Shown one piece after another: positions 58,436-64,000 of a DNA stretch of 64,000 nt. This DNA comes from an uncultured Oscillospiraceae bacterium (GTDB lineage: Bacteria; Bacillota; Clostridia; Oscillospirales; Ruminococcaceae). Made by a program: the position numbers and the translations under genes. Below the pieces are notes generated by a model. The model was given only the letters and a program-made list of their open reading frames with translations, searched no databases and was not told the DNA's origin. The stretch covers positions 70,348 to 134,347 of the forward strand of contig CAKSKG010000005.1 in NCBI GenBank assembly GCA_934464775.1, in the 5' to 3' direction. The first letter of the stretch is position 1. Each line of letters starts with the position of its first letter.

Positions 58436-59203
58436 TTATTTAACGCCAAAGTGTTTTAAGAATTTCCGACCGATAAATAAAACCGTTCGGTCTGCAATAA
58501 AGCCTATCAATGCAAGGGTTATAATGCCTGCGAAAGACCAGCTTGTTTTATAATAAAGCTTTGAGCTTTGGATAAGGTAGCCGAGGCCGTCATTTCCTGC
58601 GAGCATTTCGGCTGCTATCACGCATAAAACCGCTCCCGAAAGTCCAAGTCGAATGCCCGTAAAAATGTTCGGTATTGCGGAAGGCACCGTCACCGTGAAA
58701 AACAATCTCAGCCTGCCTGCACCCATACAGGAGGCAGCCTCCGGAAGTGAGTCATCTGTTGAAGCAACTCCCGCAATGGTATTTATGAATATGGAAAAGA
58801 ATGTTGCATAAAAGATAAGTGCCACCTTTGAGCTGTCGCCCACTCCGAACCACATAAGGAACAGTGTCGTAAGTGCAATTGCAGGGACAAATCTCATAAA
58901 GCTAAGTATCGGTTCAATAAACCACCTCACCGTTTTAAAGCTTCCAACAACAAGCCCCAACGGCACGGCAATTATTATTCCAAGCAGCCAACCCTTTGCC
59001 GATCTGCTGACAGATGCTATGATATCCGCCGAAAGAGTGCCGTTTTTTATCAGCGTTACAATACCGCCGAATGTCTCGGCAGGACTCGGCAGAAAATATT
59101 CATCGTAAAATAATGATGCGATATACCATAATCCCAGCACGATGAGCCATGAAATAATGCCTGTTTTAAGTACCTGCTTTACTATTTTTTCCGTTTTGTT
59201 CAT
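58436..59203 (-). CDS. ABC transporter permease (SsuC/TauC-like)
   Basis: Inner-membrane permease, 255 residues, with about six hydrophobic segments. It shows the binding-protein-dependent transport pattern: SRSAKGWLLGIIIAVPLGLV, EPILSFMRFVPAIALTTLFL and the EAA loop EAASCMGAGRLRLFFTVTVP. The sequence is typical of sulfonate/nitrate/taurine-type permeases. It starts 12 bp after the ATPase gene. Its TAA stop is part of the ATTA duplication flanking repeat copy E. Confidence 0.9.
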   Translation of the reverse strand: MNKTEKIVKQVLKTGIISWLIVLGLWYIASLFYDEYFLPSPAETFGGIVTLIKNGTLSADIIASVSRSAKGWLLGIIIAVPLGLVVGSFKTVRWFIEPILSFMRFVPAIALTTLFLMWFGVGDSSKVALIFYATFFSIFINTIAGVASTDDSLPEAASCMGAGRLRLFFTVTVPSAIPNIFTGIRLGLSGAVLCVIAAEMLAGNDGLGYLIQSSKLYYKTSWSFAGIITLALIGFIADRTVLFIGRKFLKHFGVK

Positions 59204-59215
59204 TTTCGCTTCACC

Positions 59216-60277
59216 TCAGATCATATAATCAATGCTTGCATAAACAATGTTATTATGCAGCTCTTTTATTGAATCATTGTTTATGTAAAAAAGTCGGTCA
59301 ATAATCACCCTGACTTTATCTCCCGTATTTATATTGCTGTATTTTAACGGACTTGAAGCCTTTATTTCAAAGCCGTCAAAGGATATCAGCAGCTCATAAC
59401 GATCACCGCTGAAAGAAACATGACGTATTGTTCCGTCATGTGCGGCAGACTCAAACTGCGGCGTTTCATTGTTAAGATATACATCGACAAATTCGGGACG
59501 AACCACCGCCGAGCCGCCGCCTGTCGAATTTTCAAAGCCTTTGATGCGGTCAATATTTTCAAGCACCGATGACTGCCCGATAAATTTTGCGACAAAGGGA
59601 GTCTGCGGCTTCAGATAAATATCGGCAGGTGTGCCTATCTGTTCGATACGCCCGTTGTTTGTTACTATTATCTCGTCGGAGACTTCCACAGCTTCTTCCT
59701 GATCGTGAGTGACAAAGACCGTTGTAACACCGACCTTGTCAATGGTCTGCCTCAGCCATGTGCGAAGCTCCTTTCGTATTTTTGCGTCGATCGCCGCAAA
59801 AGGCTCGTCCAGAAGAAGCACCTCGGGGTTTGGTGCCAGCGCCCTTGCGAGAGCTATTCTCTGACGCTGGCCTCCCGACAGCTGATCGGGATAACGCTTT
59901 TCAAGCCCCGGCAGGCTCACAAGCTCAAGCAGCTCCTTGACCCTTGCATCTATTTCAGCTTTGGTTCTTTTTTGGATCTTCAGACCGTATGCGATATTGT
60001 CACGGACATTGAGCCACGGGAACAGCGCATAATTCTGAAACATAAATCCGACTCTGCGTTCATTGGGTGATACGTTGTTGACAGCCTTGCCGTTGATGTA
60101 TACATCGCCGCTGTCCTGTTTTTCAAGTCCCGCTATCATTCTGAGGATAGTGGTCTTGCCGCTTCCGCTGGGACCAAGCAAGGCGACCATTTTTCCTTTT
60201 TCAATGCCAAAGCTTACGTCCTTTGAAGCCTGAAAGCTTCCGAAGCTTTTATTGATATTTTTCAGTTCGATAAACAA
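59216..60277 (-). CDS. ABC transporter ATP-binding protein (sulfonate/sulfate-type, CysA-like)
   Basis: ATPase of the importer, 353 residues from TTG 60277, which has GGGAGG 9 nt upstream. ATG 60301 lies ahead of that site and is less likely. Motifs are Walker A LLGPSGSGKTTILRMIAGLE, Q-loop VGFMFQNYALFPWLNV, signature LSGGQRQRIALARALAPNPE, Walker B LLLDEPFAAIDAKIRKEL and TTVFVTHDQEEAVEVSDEI. A C-terminal TOBE-like regulatory region (about 240-353) makes it longer than typical SsuB and nearer to CysA. It is first in the operon. LacI-type operators lie upstream. Confidence 0.9.
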   Translation of the reverse strand: MFIELKNINKSFGSFQASKDVSFGIEKGKMVALLGPSGSGKTTILRMIAGLEKQDSGDVYINGKAVNNVSPNERRVGFMFQNYALFPWLNVRDNIAYGLKIQKRTKAEIDARVKELLELVSLPGLEKRYPDQLSGGQRQRIALARALAPNPEVLLLDEPFAAIDAKIRKELRTWLRQTIDKVGVTTVFVTHDQEEAVEVSDEIIVTNNGRIEQIGTPADIYLKPQTPFVAKFIGQSSVLENIDRIKGFENSTGGGSAVVRPEFVDVYLNNETPQFESAAHDGTIRHVSFSGDRYELLISFDGFEIKASSPLKYSNINTGDKVRVIIDRLFYINNDSIKELHNNIVYASIDYMI

Positions 60278-60340
60278 TATTTTTTCCTCCCGATACAGCA
60301 TATCTCGGTGACATCTGCCGTATGTTCTTTGTATGCCTTT

Positions 60341-60369
60341 ATTATAGCGGCACACTGCTTCGGATTCAA
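60341..60369 (-). promoter_or_regulatory. Promoter of the ABC/alkyl sulfatase operon
   Basis: On the minus strand TTGAAT (60364-60369), 17 bp, TATAAT (60341-60346), about 65 bp before the TTG start. Confidence 0.75.
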
Positions 60370-60380
60370 GAAAAAGAACT

Positions 60381-60392
60381 GCAATCGTTTGC
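60381..60392. promoter_or_regulatory. LacI-type operator 1 (GCAATCGTTTGC)
   Basis: Near-palindrome with central CG lying directly upstream of the -35. On the minus strand the extended TGCAAACGATTGCA also fits the general cre pattern. Confidence 0.65.
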
Positions 60393-60483
60393 AGGCAGCT
60401 TTGAATTTCGGGAGGTTAGGGCTGAAAAAAGCAAATTATCCTGACAAATAAGCGGCATATATTATTCTGCAATGGCTTTTCGT

Positions 60484-60495
60484 GCAAACGTTTGC
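60484..60495. promoter_or_regulatory. LacI-type operator 2 (GCAAACGTTTGC)
   Basis: Perfect 12-bp palindrome with central CG, about 115 bp upstream of the -35. Typical of LacI/GalR-family operators. Confidence 0.7.
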
Positions 60496-60570
60496 GGTAA
60501 TATTTCGTCGCTGATGCGTGCGTTTTAAATGTGAATCGGCCAATAGAGAACATGATATTTGATTTTGTGT

Positions 60571-60582
60571 GCAAACGTTGTC
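60571..60582. promoter_or_regulatory. LacI-type half-conserved operator 3 (GCAAACGTTGTC)
   Basis: Shares GCAAACGTT with operator 2; the right half has diverged. Spacing between sites 1, 2 and 3 is about 103 and 87 bp, compatible with looping. Confidence 0.45.
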
Positions 60583-60605
60583 TTGCAAAAATATTATCGG
60601 AAGCA

Positions 60606-60745
60606 TAAAAAATGGGGCTGTTACAATAAATCGATAGATTGTCAAGTCAAGTGCAACAAAATCAACGAAAAAATTTATAAAGCACTTCGAGGGGAGTACG
60701 AAAACCAAGGCGTTTACGAGGACGATTGTTGATAAGATCAACAAT
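60606..60745 (-). mobile_element. Remnant of the 3' end of an IS30-family element
   Basis: The minus strand encodes an IS30-transposase-type end (INNRPRKRLGFRTPLEVLY, stop). After it comes TTGCACTTGACTTGACAATC, which resembles an IS terminal region. The remainder of the transposase is missing. Confidence 0.55.
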
Positions 60746-61054
60746 ATGCTGTAAATCATCATCGGGTATTTCATTGAGAAATGCAATAAGCTCCTGCGCA
60801 GAGATTTTCTTCTCCCGGCATATCTTCAAAAGCTCTTTGCTTTCAAGCTCTGCGATTTTAACATTATTATCCGAAATGCTTTTGTCGATAGCCTGTATCT
60901 TATTCCTGTGGGCGGTTTTCTGCTCTTGAAGCCGTTTACGCTTTTCATAACATTCCTGAAGCTTTTCCGCATCGGTACGCTTGGATCTTGAAGTCTTGGT
61001 CTGCTTTTCGGTTTCAGGCTCATTTGCGGTTATGGTCTTTTCTTCCCCATTCAT
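60662..61054 (-). CDS. Fusion ORF: DUF4315-like coiled coil joined to IS30 transposase end
   Basis: A 130-residue reading frame of two origins. Residues 1 to about 93 are charged and coiled-coil-like with a Lys/Glu/Arg-rich pattern (KLQECYEKRKRLQEQKTAHR, KIAELESKELLKICREKKIS, AQELIAFLNE), resembling small DUF4315 proteins of conjugative elements. From about residue 94 the sequence (DDDLQHIVDLINNRPRKRLG then FRTPLEVLY) is the C-terminus of an IS30-family transposase. The start has GGGAGGG upstream and overlaps the excisionase-like stop (ATGA). The original small gene was probably truncated by IS insertion and deletion. Confidence 0.65.
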   Translation of the reverse strand: MNGEEKTITANEPETEKQTKTSRSKRTDAEKLQECYEKRKRLQEQKTAHRNKIQAIDKSISDNNVKIAELESKELLKICREKKISAQELIAFLNEIPDDDLQHIVDLINNRPRKRLGFRTPLEVLYKFFR

Positions 61055-61269
61055 CTGTCAGCCCTCCCGTCAGAATTTGCAATTTCGTCCTTCTCTCTGC
61101 TGTCCAGCCAATCAAAAAACTTATCTCTCTGAATAAACTTCCGACTGCCGATTTTCACAACAGGCACATCATCACGGTTAAGAATATTGTACGCCATTGT
61201 CCTCGTAAAGCCCATTGTCTGAATGTCGTTTGCCGATAACATCATCGGCAGGGTTTCTCTGCTGTTCAT
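61051..61269 (-). CDS. Excisionase-like helix-turn-helix protein
   Basis: A 72-residue protein with one winged HTH_17/excisionase domain: LSANDIQTMGFTRTMAYNIL, then VPVVKIGSRKFIQRDKFFDW. ATG 61269 is chosen because GGAGGTG lies 6 nt upstream; longer in-frame starts add non-conserved sequence. Together with the DUF4315-like fusion downstream it looks like a relic of an integrative conjugative or mobilisable element. No integrase is present in the window. Confidence 0.75.
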   Translation of the reverse strand: MNSRETLPMMLSANDIQTMGFTRTMAYNILNRDDVPVVKIGSRKFIQRDKFFDWLDSREKDEIANSDGRADR

Positions 61270-61403
61270 TAGCAGCACCTCCATATTCTTTCGTTCGGCT
61301 CTTGGAATTTTTCCCTTGAGCCTGCTCCCATTATATATCAAAATTTTCCGAAAACGCCGTTTTGACCTCATTCTTTTTGCTTCGAGCAACTCATTAAGCC
61401 TAT

Positions 61404-61552
61404 GCGTGCAAACATCAAACAAATACAGATAATTCCGTACTATCCGTTGACGAAACGTGCAAAACGTGATATAAAAAATCTATAAAATTTTTTGGGCGGA
61501 TTTCATTTGAATTTTTCCGAAAGGGGCGTATTTGTAATAATAGATCTGTTTG
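61404..61552 (+). repeat. 149-bp direct repeat, copy 1 (decayed promoter region)
   Basis: Begins GCGTGCAAACATCAAACAAA and ends GATCTGTTTG. It matches 62200-62348 without gaps by eye. It carries TTGACG/TATAAA in place of TTGACA/TATGAT, and ATAATAGAT in place of the ATGATAGAT that starts the gene at 62333, so it is a decayed copy of that gene's 5' region. Confidence 0.85.
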
Positions 61553-61560
61553 TTCTCCCC

Positions 61561-61589
61561 TTGACTATATTTATAGTTTGGGGTATAAT
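61561..61589 (+). promoter_or_regulatory. Promoter of the GNAT gene
   Basis: TTGACT (61561-61566), 17 bp, TATAAT (61584-61589), 56 bp before the start codon. Confidence 0.8.
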
Positions 61590-61644
61590 GGAATAAATCG
61601 GACAACTAAATTGCTCGACAAATCGGAATTTGAAGAGGTAATCT

Positions 61645-62118
61645 ATGGACTATACAATTAGAAATATAAGAGAAGCTGAATATAAAATATTAAGCGATTT
61701 TTTATATGAGGCAATATTTATTCCCGAAGGTGTCAAAGCACCTCCAAAAGATATTATTAATAAACCTGAACTACAGGTGTATATATCAGATTTTGGAAAG
61801 CATAGTGGAGATTACTGTCTTGTTGCAGAGTCTGACAAAAAAATTGTGGGTGCCGTATGGGTTCGGATTATGAATGATTATGGTCATGTTGATAATGAAA
61901 CTCCATCTTTTGCAATATCATTATTCCCAGAATACAGAAACCATGGAATAGGAACTGCTTTGATGAAATCAATGATTGATCTACTGAAAACAGAAAAATA
62001 TAAGCAAGCATCACTTGCCGTTCAAAAAACAAACTATGCAGTTAATATGTACAAGAATGTTGGATTTGAAATAACTAACGAAAACGAAGAAGAGTACATT
62101 ATGATATGTAAGCTTTAA
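61645..62118 (+). CDS. GNAT-family N-acetyltransferase
   Basis: Acetyl-CoA-dependent acetyltransferase of 157 residues; substrate unknown. The GNAT core is seen in YCLVAESDKKIVGAVWVRIM, the acetyl-CoA loop SLFPEYRNHGIGTALMKSMI, and ASLAVQKTNYAVNMYKNVGF. The coding sequence is more AT-rich than the surrounding genes. It forms a self-contained cassette with its own promoter and terminator between two 149-bp direct repeats, which points to later acquisition. Confidence 0.92.
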   Translation: MDYTIRNIREAEYKILSDFLYEAIFIPEGVKAPPKDIINKPELQVYISDFGKHSGDYCLVAESDKKIVGAVWVRIMNDYGHVDNETPSFAISLFPEYRNHGIGTALMKSMIDLLKTEKYKQASLAVQKTNYAVNMYKNVGFEITNENEEEYIMICKL

Positions 62119-62140
62119 TTCGTCAAATTCCAATTTATCG

Positions 62141-62175
62141 GGGAGCGTGAGCCAAAAACTCACGCTCCTTTTTCG
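62141..62175 (+). terminator. Terminator of the GNAT gene
   Basis: GGAGCGTGAG and CTCACGCTCC (exact complements) around CCAAAAA, followed by TTTTT. Confidence 0.88.
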
Positions 62176-62199
62176 TATTACTACAACCATTACACCCTT

Positions 62200-62348
62200 G
62201 CGTGCAAACATCATACAAATACAGATAATCCCGTACTATCCGTTGACAAAACGTACAAAATATGATATGATAAATCTATAAATTTTTTGGGGCGGATTTC
62301 ATTTGACTTTTTCCGAAAGGGGCGCATTTGTTATGATAGATTTGTTTG
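62200..62348 (+). repeat. 149-bp direct repeat, copy 2, with intact promoter
   Basis: Contains TTGACA (62243-62248), 17 bp, TATGAT (62266-62271), a GAAAGGGG site and the first codons of the gene at 62333. Copy 1 stands 796 bp upstream. Confidence 0.85.
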
Positions 62349-62896
62349 AGTACTGCGGAAATACCGCTTCGGTTGGCATAATCGTTGATTTTACGGAAGA
62401 TACGGAAACATATATCGTCGGCTCTCCTGCGGATATTAAGGCTTGGGCATACAGCGGCTGTCCTCGGAAAGCTCCGAAAGGGCTTATGCGGCACAGCAAC
62501 AAACTTGGCAATCTTGTCAAGGATATAAACCGACTTATGAAAGTAAAGCGTGAGCTGAATGAAATTATGGAACTGAGTAACAGGCTGTGCAATGCCGACG
62601 CTTTATGTGACGGAAGCTGTAACGCCGTACTGGAAGAATTATCTGAATACTACGATGTATCCGAATACGCCAATATTGTTAAAAACTATATTATCTATTT
62701 TTTATTCAGTAAATTCAAGTTCCGCCAGAGGGATTTCAATAAAAAAATCGGGTTGTCCGTAAAGGGCAACCACGATCGTGCAGAAAAATATTTCACGTTG
62801 AGGTGTGAAACTGAAATTGAGCAAAAACTTACGAAACATATACAGCAGATCCTTTTAAAGTTTCGTCAAATCGGGTATGTGCGGTTTATGTGCTGA
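62333..62896 (+). CDS. Hypothetical accessory protein
   Basis: Not recognised. The 187-residue protein starts MIDLFEYCGNTASVGIIVDF. Its N-terminal half has an AYSGCPRKAPKGLMRHSN segment and a short coiled stretch (KDINRLMKVKRELNEIMELS). Cysteines occur in RLCNADALCDGSCN. The C-terminal half is Lys/Arg-rich. ATG 62333 follows GAAAGGGG; TTG 62303 is a weaker alternative. Its own promoter lies in direct-repeat copy 2. Neighbouring excisionase-like and IS sequences suggest it belongs to a mobile-element remnant. Confidence 0.72.
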   Translation: MIDLFEYCGNTASVGIIVDFTEDTETYIVGSPADIKAWAYSGCPRKAPKGLMRHSNKLGNLVKDINRLMKVKRELNEIMELSNRLCNADALCDGSCNAVLEELSEYYDVSEYANIVKNYIIYFLFSKFKFRQRDFNKKIGLSVKGNHDRAEKYFTLRCETEIEQKLTKHIQQILLKFRQIGYVRFMC

Positions 62897-62904
62897 ATTT
62901 CTCA

Positions 62905-63342
62905 TTATAAAGCTTCCTTTTCCGCAAGCTTTTCATATCGTATAAAATTGGTTATAAAAACAACGCCTGCCGATGCCAATGCACAGCCAAGACCTGAATA
63001 AAAAAATGCTATGAACACATCGTGGAAGATGCCAGCCGCTCTGAATCCGATGCCTCCGCCCATCATACATGCCATTATCATATATGCTTTAAGGTCAAAG
63101 AAATTCCAGAAAGGCTTTTTGTCCTCATAACCCATGATCCTCCCGGTATGTTTTTTGCTCATTTTTAGAAACATCATTCCAAATACGGCAAATACGATGA
63201 CCGAAAGCAGAATGAGAAACCATTTTATTTCGATCAGCTGATACGAAAGCACTCCAAGCCTCGCAACGTTAAATCCTGCAATGAGCCAGACTATACCCGC
63301 TATCAGCAGCAAGGTTCTTTTTTTTACAAGAAACATTTTCAT
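62905..63342 (-). CDS. Four-helix membrane protein in a MarR operon, unknown
   Basis: A 145-residue membrane protein with hydrophobic segments at about 10-30, 37-60, 82-105 and 110-132. It is not recognised. The start ATG 63342 overlaps the MarR stop as ATGA, so the two are translationally coupled and share one promoter and operator. A role as the MarR target (for instance in export or stress response) is inferred only from this pairing. It converges with the hypothetical gene at 62333. Confidence 0.78.
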   Translation of the reverse strand: MKMFLVKKRTLLLIAGIVWLIAGFNVARLGVLSYQLIEIKWFLILLSVIVFAVFGMMFLKMSKKHTGRIMGYEDKKPFWNFFDLKAYMIMACMMGGGIGFRAAGIFHDVFIAFFYSGLGCALASAGVVFITNFIRYEKLAEKEAL

Positions 63343-63782
63343 TCTCCCATTTCCTTTAAATTTTTCAAACATTCCTCCGCATTTCCGCAGATCTTGACGA
63401 ATACGGAACTGCATATGGTCATTTCCTCTTCGGACAATCCTCTGAACAGGCTTTCGGCGAATTTTTTCTGTATATCCAAGCCTTCCCTGATTATCTCCCG
63501 AGCATTATCAAGCAGAATGATCTCAATATGCTTTTTGTTTCCGGGGCTTGCTTCTTTTTTTATAAGGTGCTTATCCTCAAGCATTTTTAAAGAAGTTGAA
63601 ACGTGGGATTTGGTCGATTTGCGGATCTTAACAATATCAGCGGCTGTATTGTAATTCGGATTACTGCAGAGAAACATAAGAATATCATATTCCATACGGG
63701 TCAGACCGAATTTATCGCACACTGTTTTTGTAAGCTCTTCATAATAGCATGTTATCGTTTTATGTTTATCCCAAAAGAACAA
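63339..63782 (-). CDS. MarR-family transcriptional regulator, TTG start
   Basis: A 147-residue winged-helix repressor. The DNA-binding region includes LTRMEYDILMFLCSNPNYNT, ADIVKIRKSTKSHVSTSLKM and LEDKHLIKKEASPGNKKH, the wing of MarR proteins. TTG 63782 has GAGGAGAG about 10 nt upstream. Its promoter overlaps a 26-bp inverted repeat, so it is likely autoregulated. The ligand is unknown. Confidence 0.9.
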   Translation of the reverse strand: MFFWDKHKTITCYYEELTKTVCDKFGLTRMEYDILMFLCSNPNYNTAADIVKIRKSTKSHVSTSLKMLEDKHLIKKEASPGNKKHIEIILLDNAREIIREGLDIQKKFAESLFRGLSEEEMTICSSVFVKICGNAEECLKNLKEMGE

Positions 63783-63800
63783 AAGTATATCTCTCCTCTC

Positions 63801-63826
63801 ATAATCGTTCTATTTAGAACGATTAT
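63801..63826. promoter_or_regulatory. MarR operator (12-bp inverted repeat)
   Basis: ATAATCGTTCTA and TAGAACGATTAT, exact complements separated by TT. It overlaps the -10 and start site of the MarR promoter and lies 19 bp before the start codon. Confidence 0.85.
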
Positions 63827-63850
63827 ACCATGCTTTTTTTGTTTTGTCAA
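63822..63850 (-). promoter_or_regulatory. Sigma-A promoter of marR-membrane protein operon
   Basis: On the minus strand TTGACA (63845-63850), 17 bp, TATAAT (63822-63827). Confidence 0.88.
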
Positions 63851-63860
63851 GAATAATACT

Positions 63861-63900
63861 AAAAAAGCTTCGGACATTTTACATAATGCCGAAGCTTCTT
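63861..63900 (-). terminator. Terminator of the partial gene at the window edge
   Basis: AAGCTTCGG (63865-63873) and CCGAAGCTT (63889-63897) pair; on the minus strand TTTTTT follows. Confidence 0.75.
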
Positions 63901-63920
63901 GTATTCTCATTAACTGCTTA

Positions 63921-64000
63921 TTAGGAAACAATAACCGCCGAAATTGCCTTTAAAACGTCACCTATCTCCTTTTCATCATCCGTGTTTATCTGAAGAGTAA
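63921..64000 (-). CDS. C-terminal end of an unidentified protein, cut by window
   Basis: The minus strand is open from the window edge to TAA 63921-63923 and encodes a C-terminus ending DVLKAISAVIVS. A terminator follows at the expected distance, which supports a real gene end. The fragment is too short to identify. Confidence 0.55.
   Translation of the reverse strand, partial: TLQINTDDEKEIGDVLKAISAVIVS

Noticed and set aside
1..64000. CRISPR arrays, tRNA and rRNA genes
   Set aside because: No regularly spaced short repeats, no cloverleaf with a T-loop GTTCRA motif outside the FMN riboswitch, and no rRNA-like sequence were seen on reading both strands.

Overview
The window looks like chromosomal DNA of an anaerobic Clostridia member of the Oscillospiraceae, most like Ruminococcus. 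This is inferred from gene order (infC-rpmI-rplT; plsX-rnc-radical SAM-smc-ftsY; nadD-yqeK-rsfS; efp followed by a CD1247-type zinc-ribbon protein), strong GAAAGGA or AAGGAGG ribosome-binding sites, sigma-A promoters with TTGACA and TATAAT at 17 bp spacing, a CotH-type lipoprotein and a flavodiiron protein. No tRNA, rRNA or CRISPR array was seen.

Layout. 1-29.6 kb is a dense, almost wholly plus-strand housekeeping region: end of addA, the infC-rpmI-rplT operon with an attenuator-like leader and an apparent AUA start for infC, an rRNA methyltransferase, topA-trmFO-plsX, rnc-smc-ftsY, the rdgB-yhbY-nadD-yqeK-rsfS-leuS run, rpsU, an XRE regulator facing a 55-residue Cys/His protein across a perfect 34-bp palindrome, aroQ, efp and an FMN-riboswitch-controlled ribU. 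29.6-40.8 kb is regulatory and metabolic: a TetR regulator, CotH lipoprotein, phosphofructokinase, a GGDEF-EAL protein, a two-component system, a small alarmone synthetase and a flavodiiron protein with a Fur-like box. 41.0-51.7 kb is one minus-strand urea locus: urtABCDE uptake, two small membrane proteins of unknown function, then ureAB (fused)-ureC-ureE-ureF-ureG-ureD. 52-60.3 kb holds a cytidylate-kinase-like protein, an AraC-type regulator with a degenerate receiver, a LacI regulator, and an ABC importer plus alkyl sulfatase operon preceded by three LacI-type operator sequences. 60.6-64 kb is accessory DNA: an IS30-end/DUF4315-like fusion, an excisionase-like protein, a GNAT acetyltransferase cassette between two 149-bp direct repeats, and a MarR/membrane-protein operon.

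The most striking signal is non-coding. Five copies of a 172-bp imperfectly palindromic element (6035, 10773, 40780, 51848, 58263) share all or nearly all positions, are each bounded by a 4-bp direct repeat (ATAA, ATAA, ATAA, TAAA, ATTA), and each sits at or within a few bases of a stop codon, in two cases between the gene and its terminator. A second hairpin element (ends AGAACCTGTCTTCA) occurs as a 163-bp copy that supplies a new C-terminus to an ABC binding protein and as a 53-bp internally deleted copy with a 5-bp TATTT duplication in the urea locus. Both look like recently active, non-autonomous mobile elements (MITEs); no transposase for them is in the window.

Functionally, the urt and ure genes together would import urea and hydrolyse it to ammonia. 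The LacI/ABC/alkyl-sulfatase set would import and hydrolyse an organosulfur compound; its substrate is inferred only from families and context.
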